Part shown: in pieces, positions 16,973 through 29,281 of the stretch
How positions within the stretch are numbered: the first letter of the stretch is position 1
How the letters are laid out: the number at the start of each line of letters is the position of its first letter
Assembly: GCF_015352445.1 (NCBI RefSeq)
Contig: NZ_JADKPO010000007.1
Location: 62,001 to 126,000, forward strand
From: Nocardioides agariphilus
Lineage (GTDB): Bacteria; Actinomycetota; Actinomycetes; Propionibacteriales; Nocardioidaceae
Direction of reading: 5' to 3'
DNA: 64,000 bases
Position numbers and translations under genes: made by a program
Notes under the pieces: model-generated
Databases searched by the model: none
What the model was told of the DNA's origin: nothing
Seen by the model: only the letters and a program-made list of their open reading frames with translations

Positions 16973-18955
16973 ATGGTCGGGCGTATCCCCATCCTCCACG
17001 TCATGCCCGTCGTCGATCTCGGCCGGCAGGCGGCCAAGGCCACCGTTGGCGAGCCGATGCCGGTCTCGGCGACCGTGTTCCGCGAGGGGCACGACAAGCT
17101 CGGCGCCGAGGTCATCGCCACGGACCCACGCGGCAACCGGCGCGAACCGGCCGCCCTGGTCAAGCATCCCGAGCGGCCCGACGTCTACGAGGGCTTCGTG
17201 ACCCCCGACGCCCAGGGAGCCTGGACCTTCGAGGTGCAGGCGTGGTCCGACCCGATCGGCACCTGGCAGCACGCCGCCGGTCTGAAGATCCCCGCCGGCG
17301 TCGACGTCGAGCTGATGTTCACCGAGGGCCGGTTGCTGCTCGAGCGGGTCAAGGAGATGGTGAGCGAGGCGGCGGAGAAGGAGACCCTCGAGGGGGCGAT
17401 CGCGGCCACGCAGGACCTCGCGCGACCCGTCGAGGCGCGGCTGGCTGCCCTCCAGTCCCCCGCCCTGACCAGACTGCTGGCCGCACACCCGATCCGCGAA
17501 CTGGTGACCGTCGAGGGCCCCTACCCGATGTACGCCGACCGTCAGCGCGCGCTGTACGGCTCCTGGTACGAATTCTTCCCCCGCTCCGAAGGCGCCTACG
17601 TCGACGAGGCGACGGGCAAGGTCGTCAGCGGGAACTTCGTGACCGCCCGCAAGCGCCTGGACTACGCGGCCGACCTCGGCTTCGACGTGGTCTACCTGCC
17701 GCCGATCCATCCGATCGGCGAGGTCAACCGCAAGGGCCCCAACAACACCTTGGACCCCGGACCCGAGGACACCGGCTCACCGTGGGCGATCGGCTCCAAG
17801 CACGGGGGTCATGACGCGATCCACCCCGACCTCGGGACCTTCGAGGACTTCGACGCGTTCGTCGGCCACGCCAAGGAGCTCGGGCTGGAGATCGCGCTCG
17901 ACCTCGCGCTCCAGTGCGCGCCGGACCACCCGTGGGTCGAGAGCCACCCGGAGTGGTTCACCACCCGCGCCGACGGCACCATCGCCTACGCCGAGAACCC
18001 GCCCAAGAAGTACCAGGACATCTACCCCGTCAACTTCGACAACGACCCGATCGGCATCTGCCGCGAGGTGCTGCGGATCGTGAAGCTGTGGATGTCGCAC
18101 GGCATCCGCATCTTCCGCGTCGACAACCCCCACACCAAGCCCGTCGCGTTCTGGGAGTGGCTGCTGCGCGAGGTGCGCCGCACCGACCCCGACGTGCTGT
18201 TCCTGGCCGAGGCCTTCACGAGGCCCGCGATGATGAGCACCCTCGGCGCGATCGGCTACCACCAGTCCTACACGTACTTCACCTGGCGCACGGCCAAGTG
18301 GGAGATCGAGGACTACCTCCGCGAGCTGTCCCACCACACCGACCACCTGATGCGGCCGAACTTCTTCGTCAACACCCCCGACATCCTCCACGAGTCGCTG
18401 CAGTACGGCGGCCCGGCGATGTTCAAGATCCGCGCGGTGCTGGCGGCCACCGGCTCTCCGAGCTGGGGCGTCTACTCCGGCTACGAGCTCTACGAGCACG
18501 TGGCGGTCAAGCCGGGCAGCGAGGAGTACCTCGACTCGGAGAAGTACCAGATCCGGATCCGCGACTGGGACCGCGCGGAGGCGGAGGGCCGCACGCTCGC
18601 GCCGTACATCCGGGGCCTGAACCACGTACGACGCGCACACCCGGCTCTGCAGCTGCTGCGCAACGTGACCATCCACTCGGCCGAGGACGAGAACGTGCTC
18701 GTGTTCTCCAAGCGAGCCGGCGACGACCCCGACGACCCCGACGACGTGGTCATCGTCGTGGTCAACCTCGACCCGCACGGCGCGCGAGAGACGACCGTGA
18801 ACCTCAACATGCCCGCGCTGGGCATGGGCTGGCACGACACCTTCAACGTCTACGACGAGATCACCGAGCAGACCTGGAACTGGAAGGAGCGCAACTACGT
18901 GCGTCTCGATCCCGGCCACGAGCCCGCCCACATCCTCAGCGTGAGGAAGTCGTGA
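16973..18955 (+). CDS. glgE: Alpha-1,4-glucan:maltose-1-phosphate maltosyltransferase GlgE
   Basis: About 660 residues, GH13_3 family. GlgE extends alpha-1,4-glucan with maltose-1-phosphate and releases phosphate. Features include the N-terminal beta domain ([25 protein letters not shown]), [20 protein letters not shown], the nucleophile region [13 protein letters not shown], the acid in [11 protein letters not shown] and the end [14 protein letters not shown]. ATGs at 16961 and 16973 are both in frame and neither has ideal SD spacing; the second fits the family start MVGRI. The stop overlaps treS by 4 bp (GTGA), so glgE, treS and maltokinase form a coupled operon. Confidence 0.96.
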   Translation: MVGRIPILHVMPVVDLGRQAAKATVGEPMPVSATVFREGHDKLGAEVIATDPRGNRREPAALVKHPERPDVYEGFVTPDAQGAWTFEVQAWSDPIGTWQHAAGLKIPAGVDVELMFTEGRLLLERVKEMVSEAAEKETLEGAIAATQDLARPVEARLAALQSPALTRLLAAHPIRELVTVEGPYPMYADRQRALYGSWYEFFPRSEGAYVDEATGKVVSGNFVTARKRLDYAADLGFDVVYLPPIHPIGEVNRKGPNNTLDPGPEDTGSPWAIGSKHGGHDAIHPDLGTFEDFDAFVGHAKELGLEIALDLALQCAPDHPWVESHPEWFTTRADGTIAYAENPPKKYQDIYPVNFDNDPIGICREVLRIVKLWMSHGIRIFRVDNPHTKPVAFWEWLLREVRRTDPDVLFLAEAFTRPAMMSTLGAIGYHQSYTYFTWRTAKWEIEDYLRELSHHTDHLMRPNFFVNTPDILHESLQYGGPAMFKIRAVLAATGSPSWGVYSGYELYEHVAVKPGSEEYLDSEKYQIRIRDWDRAEAEGRTLAPYIRGLNHVRRAHPALQLLRNVTIHSAEDENVLVFSKRAGDDPDDPDDVVIVVVNLDPHGARETTVNLNMPALGMGWHDTFNVYDEITEQTWNWKERNYVRLDPGHEPAHILSVRKS

Positions 18956-20760
18956 CCCAGGACCCCAGCGATCCCGCCGTGCTCGAGTCGGTCCGGGGGG
19001 ACTTCAGTGAACAGACGCCGACGCCCCCGGCAGGGGTCGACGTCTCGGAGGAGGTCCGCGAGGTCGACGCACCGACGGAGTCGCTGTCCACTCCCGACTG
19101 GTTCAAGACAGCGGTGTTCTACGAGGTGCTGGTCCGCTCGTTCCGGGACTCCAACGGCGACGGCACGGGCGACTTCCGGGGGCTGACCGAGAAGCTCGAC
19201 TACCTGCAGTGGCTGGGCGTCGACTGCCTGTGGGTGCCGCCGTTCTTCACCTCGCCCCTGCGCGACGGCGGGTACGACGTGGCCGACTACACCGACATCC
19301 TCCCGGAGATCGGTACCGTCGAGGACTTCCACCACTTCCTCGACGAGGCCCACCAGCGCGGCATCCGCGTGATCATCGACTTCGTCATGAACCACACCAG
19401 CGACGCACACCCGTGGTTCCAGGCCAGCCGCTCCGACCCCGACGGGCCCTACGGCGACTTCTACGTCTGGTCCGACACCGACGAGCTCTACGAGGAGGCT
19501 CGGATCATCTTCGTCGACACCGAGCCGTCGAACTGGACCTGGGACCCCGTGCGCCAGCAGTACTACTGGCACCGGTTCTTCAGCCACCAGCCCGACCTCA
19601 ACTTCGACAACCCGAAGGTGCTGGAGGCGATGCTGGAGGCGATGGCGTTCTGGCTCGACATGGGCCTGGACGGGTTCCGCCTCGACGCCGTGCCCTACCT
19701 CTTCGAGCGGCCCGGCACCAACGGGGAGAACCTCCCGGAGACCCACGAGGCCCTCAGGGCCGTGCGCAGGTTCGTCGACACGAACTACCCCGGTCGGGTG
19801 CTGCTCGCCGAGGCCAACCAGTGGCCCGCCGACGTCGTCGACTACTTCGGCGACTTCGAGGTGGGCGGCGACGAGTGCCACATGTGCTTCCACTTCCCGG
19901 TGATGCCGCGCATCTTCATGGCGGTGCGCCGCGAGTCGCGTTGGCCGATCTCGGAGATCATGGAGCAGACCCCGGCCATCCCCGACCGCTGCCAGTGGGG
20001 CATCTTCTTGCGCAACCACGACGAGCTCACGCTCGAGATGGTCACCGACGAGGACCGCGACTACATGTGGGCCGAGTACGCCAAGGACCCGCGGATGAAG
20101 GCCAACATCGGCATCCGCCGGCGGCTGGCGCCCCTGCTCGACAACGACACCAACCAGATCGAGCTGTTCACCGCACTGCTGCTCTCGCTGCCCGGCTCGC
20201 CGGTCCTCTACTACGGCGACGAGATCGGCATGGGTGACAACATCTGGCTCGGCGACCGAGACGGCGTCCGCACGCCGATGCAGTGGACTCCGGACCGCAA
20301 CGCAGGCTTCTCGGCCGCGACGCCCGGCAAGCTGCACCTGCCGGCGATCCAGGATCCTGTCTACGGCTACCAGAGCGTGAACGTCGAGGCACAGCTCGAG
20401 AACGCGTCGTCCCTGCTGCACTGGACCCGACGGATGATCCACGCGCGGCGCGGCCACCCAGCGTTCGGTCTCGGCAGCTTCACCGATCTCGGCGGCAGCA
20501 ACGCCACTGTCTTGTCGTATGCCCGCGAGCACGTGACCGACGCGGGCACCGACGTGATCGTGTGCGTCAACAACCTGTCGCGGTTCGCCCAGCCGGTCGA
20601 GCTCGACCTGCGCCGGTTCGAGGGGATGGTGCCGATCGAGCTGCTCGGCGGCGTGACCTTCCCGCGCATCGGCGAGCTGCCCTACCTGCTCACGCTCGGC
20701 GGCTACGGCTTCTACTGGTTCCGGTTGACCCGCCCCGACGAGGAGTCGACGACGCCGTGA
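18952..20760 (+). CDS. treS: Trehalose synthase / maltose alpha-D-glucosyltransferase TreS
   Basis: 602 residues, GH13. TreS interconverts trehalose and maltose and feeds maltose to maltokinase. GTG at 18952 with AGGAAG upstream, overlapping the glgE stop. Hallmarks are [44 protein letters not shown], the nucleophile in [14 protein letters not shown], the acid in [19 protein letters not shown] and the third acid in [13 protein letters not shown]. It ends with [11 protein letters not shown]. The first 45 residues are acidic and not conserved. The stop again overlaps the next gene by 4 bp. Confidence 0.97.
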   Translation: MTQDPSDPAVLESVRGDFSEQTPTPPAGVDVSEEVREVDAPTESLSTPDWFKTAVFYEVLVRSFRDSNGDGTGDFRGLTEKLDYLQWLGVDCLWVPPFFTSPLRDGGYDVADYTDILPEIGTVEDFHHFLDEAHQRGIRVIIDFVMNHTSDAHPWFQASRSDPDGPYGDFYVWSDTDELYEEARIIFVDTEPSNWTWDPVRQQYYWHRFFSHQPDLNFDNPKVLEAMLEAMAFWLDMGLDGFRLDAVPYLFERPGTNGENLPETHEALRAVRRFVDTNYPGRVLLAEANQWPADVVDYFGDFEVGGDECHMCFHFPVMPRIFMAVRRESRWPISEIMEQTPAIPDRCQWGIFLRNHDELTLEMVTDEDRDYMWAEYAKDPRMKANIGIRRRLAPLLDNDTNQIELFTALLLSLPGSPVLYYGDEIGMGDNIWLGDRDGVRTPMQWTPDRNAGFSAATPGKLHLPAIQDPVYGYQSVNVEAQLENASSLLHWTRRMIHARRGHPAFGLGSFTDLGGSNATVLSYAREHVTDAGTDVIVCVNNLSRFAQPVELDLRRFEGMVPIELLGGVTFPRIGELPYLLTLGGYGFYWFRLTRPDEESTTP

Positions 20761-22367
20761 CCCTTCCCCTGCACGACCTCAAGACGTTCATCGAGTCGGC
20801 CCGCTGGTTCGGCGGCAAGGGACGCGACTTCGAGGTGACGAGGGTCCGGCGACTGGGCTGGGTGGAGACCGGCACGGTGGCCCGCGCCTCGATCGAGCTG
20901 GTCACGCTCACCTACGACGACTCGAGCGAGGAGCTCTACCAGCTGCCGCTGGCCTACTACGCCGAGCGCCAGGACCGGCTCGACCATGCCTTCGTCGGCT
21001 GGTGGGAGGAGCCCGAGCTCGGCGGTTTCGTACACGCGTACGACGCGGTGCACGACCGCGACGCGATGGCGGGCTGGCTGAGGTCCTTCGACGAGGCCGC
21101 GAGGGGCGACGGGGTCTCAACGAGCTCGACCACCCTGCGCTGGCACCGGCTTCCCGGCTACGACCTCGACACGGAGGCCCACTCGACGCTGTTCTCAGGC
21201 GAGCAGTCGAACTCCTCGATGGCCTTCGGCGACGACGCGCTGCTGAAGGTCTTTCGCAAGGTGACCCCTGGCCTCAACCCCGACATCGCCGTGCATCGGG
21301 TGCTGACCGAGGCGGGGTCGGACCACGTGGCGCATCTGTACGGGTGGCTTGAGGTTCGTGGTTTCGAGACAGGCGCTAGCGCGCCTTCCTCAACCAGCGG
21401 GGACGCTGGCGCGCCTTCCTCAACCAGCGGGGACGCTGGCGCGCCTTCCTCAACCAGCGGGGACGCTAGCGCGCCTTCCTCAACCAGCGGGGACGCTGGC
21501 GCGCCTTCCTCAACCAGCGGGGACGCTGGCGCGCCTTCCTCAACCAGCGGGGACGCTGGCGCGCCTTCCTCAAGCGAGGAACAGCCGCTGCAGCTGGCGA
21601 TGCTGCAGCAGTTCCTGCGCACGGCGACCGACGGGTGGGACGCGGCACTCTCCAGTGTGCGCAACCTGTTCGCGGAGGCCGACCTGCACGCCGACGAGGT
21701 CGGTGGGGACTTCGCCGCCGAGGCAGCGCGGCTCGGCGAGTCGCTCGCAGACGTGCATCGGGCGCTGGCTTCCCACTTCCCCAGCTACGTGCGCACGGCG
21801 CAGCAGCAGGCCGACCTGGCCACGGAGATGGCAGCCCGGCTCGACGCCGCAGTAGAGGTGGTGCCCGAGCTCGCGCCGTACGCCGCGGGTCTGCGAGCCA
21901 AGTTCGCCGCTGCGGCCGACGTGCCCGACGTCGTGGTCCAGCAGGTGCACGGCGACCTGCACCTCGGTCAGACGCTGCGCACCGTCAAGGGCTGGAAGAT
22001 CGTCGACTTCGAGGGCGAGCCGGCCAAGCCGCTGGCCGAGCGCGTGCTGCCGGACTCCCCGTGGCGAGACGTGGCCGGCATGCTGCGCTCCTTCGACTAC
22101 GCACCGCGCGTGGCCGAGCGACAGGCCGACACCACCGACGACACCGGTGCCGAGCAGCGCGCGTTCCGGGCTGCGGAGTGGGCCGCGCGCAACTGCTCGG
22201 CGTTCCTGGCCGCCTACGTCGGCGACCGCGGGCTGACAGCTGACGAGCAGACCCTGCTCGACGCCTATGTCGCCGACAAGGCCGTCTACGAAGCGGTCTA
22301 CGAAGCACGCAACCGGCCGTCGTGGGTACCCGTCCCGTTGACCGCGATCGAGCGGCTGGCGGGCTAG
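20757..22367 (+). CDS. mak: Maltokinase (Pep2/Mak) with in-frame repeat insertion
   Basis: Phosphorylates maltose with ATP to maltose-1-phosphate, the GlgE substrate. GTG start overlaps the treS stop. Seen are the N-terminal [35 protein letters not shown], the kinase loop [11 protein letters not shown] (about residues 396-406) and [35 protein letters not shown]. The 536 residues exceed the usual roughly 455 because residues about 203-273 are an [10 protein letters not shown] decapeptide repeated six times plus a partial copy. These are encoded by 30-bp units that match the dispersed REP-like element of this genome. The insertion keeps frame and catalytic motifs, so the enzyme is probably functional. 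Confidence 0.94.
   Translation: MTLPLHDLKTFIESARWFGGKGRDFEVTRVRRLGWVETGTVARASIELVTLTYDDSSEELYQLPLAYYAERQDRLDHAFVGWWEEPELGGFVHAYDAVHDRDAMAGWLRSFDEAARGDGVSTSSTTLRWHRLPGYDLDTEAHSTLFSGEQSNSSMAFGDDALLKVFRKVTPGLNPDIAVHRVLTEAGSDHVAHLYGWLEVRGFETGASAPSSTSGDAGAPSSTSGDAGAPSSTSGDASAPSSTSGDAGAPSSTSGDAGAPSSTSGDAGAPSSSEEQPLQLAMLQQFLRTATDGWDAALSSVRNLFAEADLHADEVGGDFAAEAARLGESLADVHRALASHFPSYVRTAQQQADLATEMAARLDAAVEVVPELAPYAAGLRAKFAAAADVPDVVVQQVHGDLHLGQTLRTVKGWKIVDFEGEPAKPLAERVLPDSPWRDVAGMLRSFDYAPRVAERQADTTDDTGAEQRAFRAAEWAARNCSAFLAAYVGDRGLTADEQTLLDAYVADKAVYEAVYEARNRPSWVPVPLTAIERLAG
21361..21573 (+). repeat. Six-fold 30-bp in-frame amplification of a REP-like element inside maltokinase
   Basis: The stretch starts with GTTTCGAGACAGGCGCTAGC, the left end of the intergenic REP-like family. 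It continues as 30-bp units from 21381 (unit: GCGCCTTCCT + CAACCAGCGG + GGACGCTGGC) repeated six times plus 13 bp of a seventh. Units are nearly identical; two carry CTAGC for CTGGC. All lie in frame. Confidence 0.97.
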
Positions 22368-22370
22368 ATG

Positions 22371-22389
22371 GGTCTCGACAAGCTCGACC
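22371..22389. repeat. 19-bp dispersed repeat, family 2, copy 1
   Basis: GGTCTCGACAAGCTCGACC, identical on the opposite strand at 32517-32535 and 53351-53369, with a two-mismatch relative at 39550-39568. This copy lies between the maltokinase stop and the glgB SD. Confidence 0.9.
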
Positions 22390-22407
22390 GACAACAGGGA
22401 GGTCACC

Positions 22408-24603
22408 ATGGCTGTCATTGAGAAGACCGCACAGGAGCTGGAGCTGCTGGTGCACGGTGGCCACGGCGACCCGCACTCGATCCTCGGGGCCCACCTGGGC
22501 GAGAGCGGCGTCACCGTGCGTGTGTTCAAGCCGTTGGCCAAGACGGTGCGAGTGCGGTACGGCACCGACGAGGTCGTCGAGCTCGACCACGAGTACTCCG
22601 GGATCTGGGTCGGCGAGCTGCCCATCGACGACGTGCCCGACTACCGCGTCGAGGTCGACTACGGGCAGGGAGCGATCACCCGCGACGACCCCTACCGGTT
22701 CCTCCCCACCCTGGGCGAGGTCGACCTGCACCTGATCAACGAGGGCCGTCACGAGCAGCTGTGGACCGTACTGGGCGCCCATCGCCACCACTACGAGGGA
22801 CTGGGCACCGCGCCCGTGGACGGCACGTCGTTCGCGGTGTGGGCGCCATCGGCCAAAGGGGTGCGGATCAAGGGCGACTTCAACAGCTGGGACGGCCGCG
22901 AGCACCCCATGCGCCAGCTCGGCGAGTCGGGGGTGTGGGAGCTGTTCGTGCCCGACGTCGGCAACGGCACGAAGTACAAGTTCCTGATCCTGGGCGCCGA
23001 CGGCCAGTGGCGCGAGAAGGCAGACCCGATGGCCTTCCACACCGAGACTCCCCCGGCGACCTCGTCGGTCGTCTTCGAGTCGTCGTACTCCTGGGGTGAC
23101 GATGACTGGATGACCCACCGCGGCGACCGCCCTGCGGTGCACGGGCCGATGTCGGTCTACGAGATGCACCTCGGATCGTGGAAGAAGCACTGGGGCGGCG
23201 AGGCCTACACCTACCAGCAGATCGCCGACGACCTGGTGCCCTACCTGACCGACCTCGGCTTCACCCACGTGGAGTTCCTGCCGGTGATGGAGCACCCGTA
23301 CGGCGGCTCCTGGGGCTATCAGGTCACGTCCTACTTCGCCCCGACCGCGAGGTTCGGCGACCCCGACGGGTTCCGCTACCTCGTCGACCGGCTGCACCAA
23401 GCCGGCATCGGCGTGATCGTCGACTGGGTGCCGGCGCACTTCCCCAAGGACACGTTCGCGCTGTCCCGCTTCGACGGCACGCCGCTCTACGAGGACCCCA
23501 ACCCCTCGCGCGGCGAGCACCCCGACTGGGGCACCTACGTCTTCAACTTCGGCCGCCGGGAGGTACGCAACTTCCTGGTCGCCAACGCGCTGTACTGGCT
23601 CGAGGAGTACCACGTCGACGGACTGCGCGTGGACGCCGTCGCCTCGATGATCTACCTCGACTACAGCCGCGAGGCCGGCCAGTGGCAGCCGAACGTGCAC
23701 GGCGGTCGCGAGAACCTCGAGGCCGTGCAGTTCCTCCAGGAGATGAACGCGACGGTCTACAAGCGGGTCCCCGGCGCGATCACCATCGCCGAGGAGTCGA
23801 CCAGCTGGGAGGGCGTCACCCGACCAACCGACTCTGGCGGGCTCGGCTTCGGCTTCAAGTGGAACATGGGCTGGATGCACGACACCCTCGGCTACTTCCA
23901 GCGCGAGCCCGTGCATCGCTCCTGGCACCACAACGAGCTCACCTTCGCGCTGGTCTATGCCTGGGCGGAGAACTTCTGCCTGCCGATCAGCCACGACGAG
24001 GTCGTCCACGGCAAGGGCTCCCTGCTGCGCAAGATGCCCGGTGATCGCTGGCAGCAGCTGGCCAACGTGCGCGCCTTCTTGGCCTACATGTGGGCCCACC
24101 CGGGCAAGCAGCTGATCTTCATGGGCGCCGAGTTCGGCCAGGAGTCGGAGTGGGCTGAGGCCCGCGAGCTCGACTGGTGGCTGCTGGAGCACTCCGAGCA
24201 CCGCGGTGTGCACGACCTGACCCGGGACCTCAACCGCGCCTACGTCGACTCGCCCGCCATCTGGTCGCGCGACGACGAGGCGGCGTCCTTCGAGTGGATC
24301 AACGCCAACGACGCCGGACGCAACGTCTTCTCCTTCGTCCGCCACGGCCGTGACGGCGACCCCGACCTGGTCTGTGTCGCCAACTTCGCCGCGGTCCCTC
24401 ACGGCGACTACCGACTCGGTTTGACCTCCGCGGGCACCTGGGAGGAGGTCGTCAACACCGACGCCGCGACCTACGCCGGCTCCGGCGTCGGCAACCTCGG
24501 CTCGATCGAGGCGGTCGAGGGCGACCACGACGGACAGCCCGCCCACGCCACCCTGGTCCTGCCGCCGCTCGCGACGGTGTGGTTCCGCAAGAGCTCCGGC
24601 TGA
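22408..24603 (+). CDS. glgB: 1,4-alpha-glucan branching enzyme GlgB
   Basis: 731 residues, GH13_9; introduces alpha-1,6 branches. ATG with GGGAGG 6 nt upstream. The order is an extra N-terminal domain (residues 1-110, LVHGGHGDPHSILGAHLGE), CBM48 (TSFAVWAPSAKGVRIKGDFNSWDG), barrel (MSVYEMHLGSWKKH; FLPVMEHPYGGSWGYQVTSYFAP), nucleophile in VDGLRVDAVASMIYLDYSR, acid in TIAEESTSWEGVTRP, and LPISHDEVVHGKGSL. It completes the TreS-maltokinase-GlgE-GlgB route. It is separated from maltokinase by only 40 bp and likely belongs to the same transcript. Confidence 0.97.
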   Translation: MAVIEKTAQELELLVHGGHGDPHSILGAHLGESGVTVRVFKPLAKTVRVRYGTDEVVELDHEYSGIWVGELPIDDVPDYRVEVDYGQGAITRDDPYRFLPTLGEVDLHLINEGRHEQLWTVLGAHRHHYEGLGTAPVDGTSFAVWAPSAKGVRIKGDFNSWDGREHPMRQLGESGVWELFVPDVGNGTKYKFLILGADGQWREKADPMAFHTETPPATSSVVFESSYSWGDDDWMTHRGDRPAVHGPMSVYEMHLGSWKKHWGGEAYTYQQIADDLVPYLTDLGFTHVEFLPVMEHPYGGSWGYQVTSYFAPTARFGDPDGFRYLVDRLHQAGIGVIVDWVPAHFPKDTFALSRFDGTPLYEDPNPSRGEHPDWGTYVFNFGRREVRNFLVANALYWLEEYHVDGLRVDAVASMIYLDYSREAGQWQPNVHGGRENLEAVQFLQEMNATVYKRVPGAITIAEESTSWEGVTRPTDSGGLGFGFKWNMGWMHDTLGYFQREPVHRSWHHNELTFALVYAWAENFCLPISHDEVVHGKGSLLRKMPGDRWQQLANVRAFLAYMWAHPGKQLIFMGAEFGQESEWAEARELDWWLLEHSEHRGVHDLTRDLNRAYVDSPAIWSRDDEAASFEWINANDAGRNVFSFVRHGRDGDPDLVCVANFAAVPHGDYRLGLTSAGTWEEVVNTDAATYAGSGVGNLGSIEAVEGDHDGQPAHATLVLPPLATVWFRKSSG

Positions 24604-24610
24604 CGTTCCG

Positions 24611-24646
24611 GGCCACCTCGGCCCAACTCCCGAGGCCCGAGGTGCC
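24611..24646 (+). terminator. Stem-loop after glgB
   Basis: CACCTCGG at 24614-24621 pairs with CCGAGGTG at 24637-24644, extended by flanking GG/CC. It starts 10 bp after the glgB stop and probably ends the glgE-treS-mak-glgB transcript. Confidence 0.6.
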
Positions 24647-24800
24647 GTCGTACCGGGATTCGTGCCGGGGTGGCCCGTACCTCAGGGGCTGTGGATGACG
24701 GGCACGTCGCGTCTCCTGGATCGCCTACGAAGGCGTGATGCCACGCAAGGTCGACTAGGCGAGTCGCTTCCAGTTCTTCAGGGAGGCTGCCTTCGCGATC

Positions 24801-25478
24801 GTGCGCAGCCGAGGCGTCGGCGCCTTGAGCCGGCGCGCCATCGCCGAGGAGCTCGGCACCTCTCGCAACAGGATCGACGACCTTCTCCGTGCCGAGGCAG
24901 ACCTGAGGGTGCTGGCGGCAGGCGAGGTGAAGAGCCGCCGGGCCGCGGGCCGGTTCAACCTCCGCCAGGGTGAGCCACCCGATGCGGCGACCCGGCTCGT
25001 CCGCAGCCTGATGCCCGACACCCCGGATCGCATCGACGAGGAGCTCGTCTGGCCGCGGTTGCTGATCGAGGGTCCCAGAGTGCCACCAGGCCTCGGGAGC
25101 AGTGACGACCCCGACGGGCCGCTCTGGGCGCGCTACCAGATCGCCCAGCGTGGGTATGTCTTCGCCCCGCGCGTCGATGACGCGCCCGCCGACGTCACCC
25201 AAGCCAACCCGTCAGACCCGTTGGCCGACCCGTTGGCCGACCCGTTGGCCCACCATCGCGTCGAGCGCGAGGAGATCGTTGCCGCCCGCTTGGACCTCGC
25301 GCTCGAGCTGCTCGGGCTCGACCCCGAGCAGTGCGCCCAGCAGCATCCGCGTCTGCGAGCCATCGTCGACGGCACGACGCTGGCCGTGTGCCTCGGCCGC
25401 CTGGCCCCCCAAGAAGCGGTCGCTCTCGTCCGCGATCACCTCTCGGTGCTGGCAACCGCGTCGAGACCACCCGGCTAG
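24801..25478 (+). CDS. TetR-like N-terminal HTH protein, 225 aa; possibly 5'-interrupted
   Basis: The N-terminal part (VRSRGVGALSRRAIAEELGTSRNRIDDLL) reads as a TetR-type helix-turn-helix; the rest is not a familiar ligand domain. A short repeat gives DPLA three times (25215-25250). GTG 24801 is the first start after an in-frame TAG at 24756. However, ATG at 24738 in the same frame gives MPRKVD-stop-ASRFQFFREAAFAIVRSRG, a natural TetR-like N-terminus interrupted by an amber codon at position 7. Starting at 24801 would remove the first helix. So the gene is either mutated or uses the internal GTG. Confidence 0.55.
   Translation: MRSRGVGALSRRAIAEELGTSRNRIDDLLRAEADLRVLAAGEVKSRRAAGRFNLRQGEPPDAATRLVRSLMPDTPDRIDEELVWPRLLIEGPRVPPGLGSSDDPDGPLWARYQIAQRGYVFAPRVDDAPADVTQANPSDPLADPLADPLAHHRVEREEIVAARLDLALELLGLDPEQCAQQHPRLRAIVDGTTLAVCLGRLAPQEAVALVRDHLSVLATASRPPG
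25215..25250 (+). repeat. 12-bp in-frame tandem repeat (three copies)
   Basis: GACCCGTTGGCC is repeated three times without change, encoding Asp-Pro-Leu-Ala three times in the HTH protein. Confidence 0.9.
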
Positions 25479-25488
25479 GGTTCGACTC

Positions 25489-26541
25489 GTGCCCCTGGAC
25501 AGCCCCGTCCCCGAGCAGCCGACGCTGACTGACGGCGTGGTGACCCTGCGGCGCTGGTCGGCCGAGGACGTCGACGAGGCCGTCGCCGGGCACGACGAGG
25601 TGATCGCGCACTGGTTCGGCTGGCCGGTCGACGGAGTCACGCCCGAGCGCATGCGGGCAGCCATCGAACGCTGGCACACGGCCTACGACGAGGGGCGCAG
25701 CGAGGTCGCGTTCGTCGTGGAGGCCGAGGGCAAGCTGGTCGGCAACGTCGATCTGCGTCGACGCGCCGACGGCGTGGGGGAGCTGTCGTGGCTGTTGTTC
25801 CAGGGTCAGCGCGGGCGCGGGTTCGCCACTCGCGCGGTGCGGATGATGGCCGACTACGCGCTCTCCGAAGAAGGCCAGGGAGGCCTGGGCTACTGGCGGG
25901 TCGAGGCCAAGGTCGAGCCCGACAACCATGACTCGCTGCGGGTCGCCACGCGCAGTGGGCTCAGGCGCGAGGGCGTGCGCCGGGTCGAGCGGGGTCGCGG
26001 GGACCGCGAGGAGACCACGTCGTACGTCGTGCTGGCGCGGCTGGTCAGCGACCCGCCGCTGACCGAGCCCGAGAGCTTCCGGGCGTTGCTCAACTCGTTC
26101 CTGCCACGCAAGCGCGCTATCGGCCAGCTCCTGGTGCGCGACCGCGATCGACGGGTGCTGCTGTGCCAGCTGACCTACAAGCGTGACTGGGACCTCCCGG
26201 GTGGGGTCGTCGAGGTGGGCGAGTCGCCGCGCCTGGCCGTGGGCCGCGAGATCGAGGAGGAGCTGGCGCTCCAGATCGAGCCAGGCAGCCTGCTGCTGAC
26301 CGACTGGCTGCCGCCCTGGGGCGGGTGGGACGACGCGGTGTGCCTCGTCTTCGACGGGGGCCAGCACGACGCAGCGATCCTGGCCGAGATGGTGACCCAG
26401 CCGCGCGAGATCCGCACCGCCGAGTTCTGCACCCTGGACCAGGTCGAGGAACGCTGCGCCGACTTCACCGCCAGACGGATCAGGGCTGCGCTGGCCGCTG
26501 CCGACTCGGGCGTGCCCGGGTACACCGAGTCCGGTAGGTGA
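25489..26541 (+). CDS. GNAT acetyltransferase-Nudix hydrolase fusion
   Basis: 350 residues from the GTG at 25489, 10 bp after the upstream gene. Residues about 10-190 are a GNAT domain of the RimJ/RimL type (LTDGVVTLRRWSAEDVDEAV; QRGRGFATRAVRMMADYAL, the acetyl-CoA loop; VEPDNHDSLRVATRSGLRREG). Residues about 210-340 are a Nudix domain with the box GGVVEVGE...REIEEELALQI; the final Gly of the canonical box is Ala here. The fusion suggests linked acetyl transfer and pyrophosphate hydrolysis on an unknown substrate. Confidence 0.85.
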   Translation: MPLDSPVPEQPTLTDGVVTLRRWSAEDVDEAVAGHDEVIAHWFGWPVDGVTPERMRAAIERWHTAYDEGRSEVAFVVEAEGKLVGNVDLRRRADGVGELSWLLFQGQRGRGFATRAVRMMADYALSEEGQGGLGYWRVEAKVEPDNHDSLRVATRSGLRREGVRRVERGRGDREETTSYVVLARLVSDPPLTEPESFRALLNSFLPRKRAIGQLLVRDRDRRVLLCQLTYKRDWDLPGGVVEVGESPRLAVGREIEEELALQIEPGSLLLTDWLPPWGGWDDAVCLVFDGGQHDAAILAEMVTQPREIRTAEFCTLDQVEERCADFTARRIRAALAAADSGVPGYTESGR

Positions 26542-26592
26542 CCCCGGAAGTCCGACCTGCCCCTGGCGGCTCCAGCCGTGCTTGGATGCCTC

Positions 26593-29253
<2,661 letters not shown>

Positions 29254-29281
29254 GCCGTCCGCCGGCTCCCTGTGGCGCTCG

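Noticed and set aside
21381-21573. Possible CRISPR-like array (30-bp direct repeats)
   Set aside because: Units are contiguous with no spacers, lie in frame within maltokinase, and no cas genes are present.
21985-24546. Long open frame of about 850 codons on the minus strand opposite maltokinase and glgB
   Set aside because: High-GC third-position artefact: low-complexity Val/Leu/Arg/Asp translation, no domain, and fully overlapped by genes with clear catalytic motifs. The same applies to the long frame 25195-27642 (minus) opposite the GNAT-Nudix and ppdK genes.
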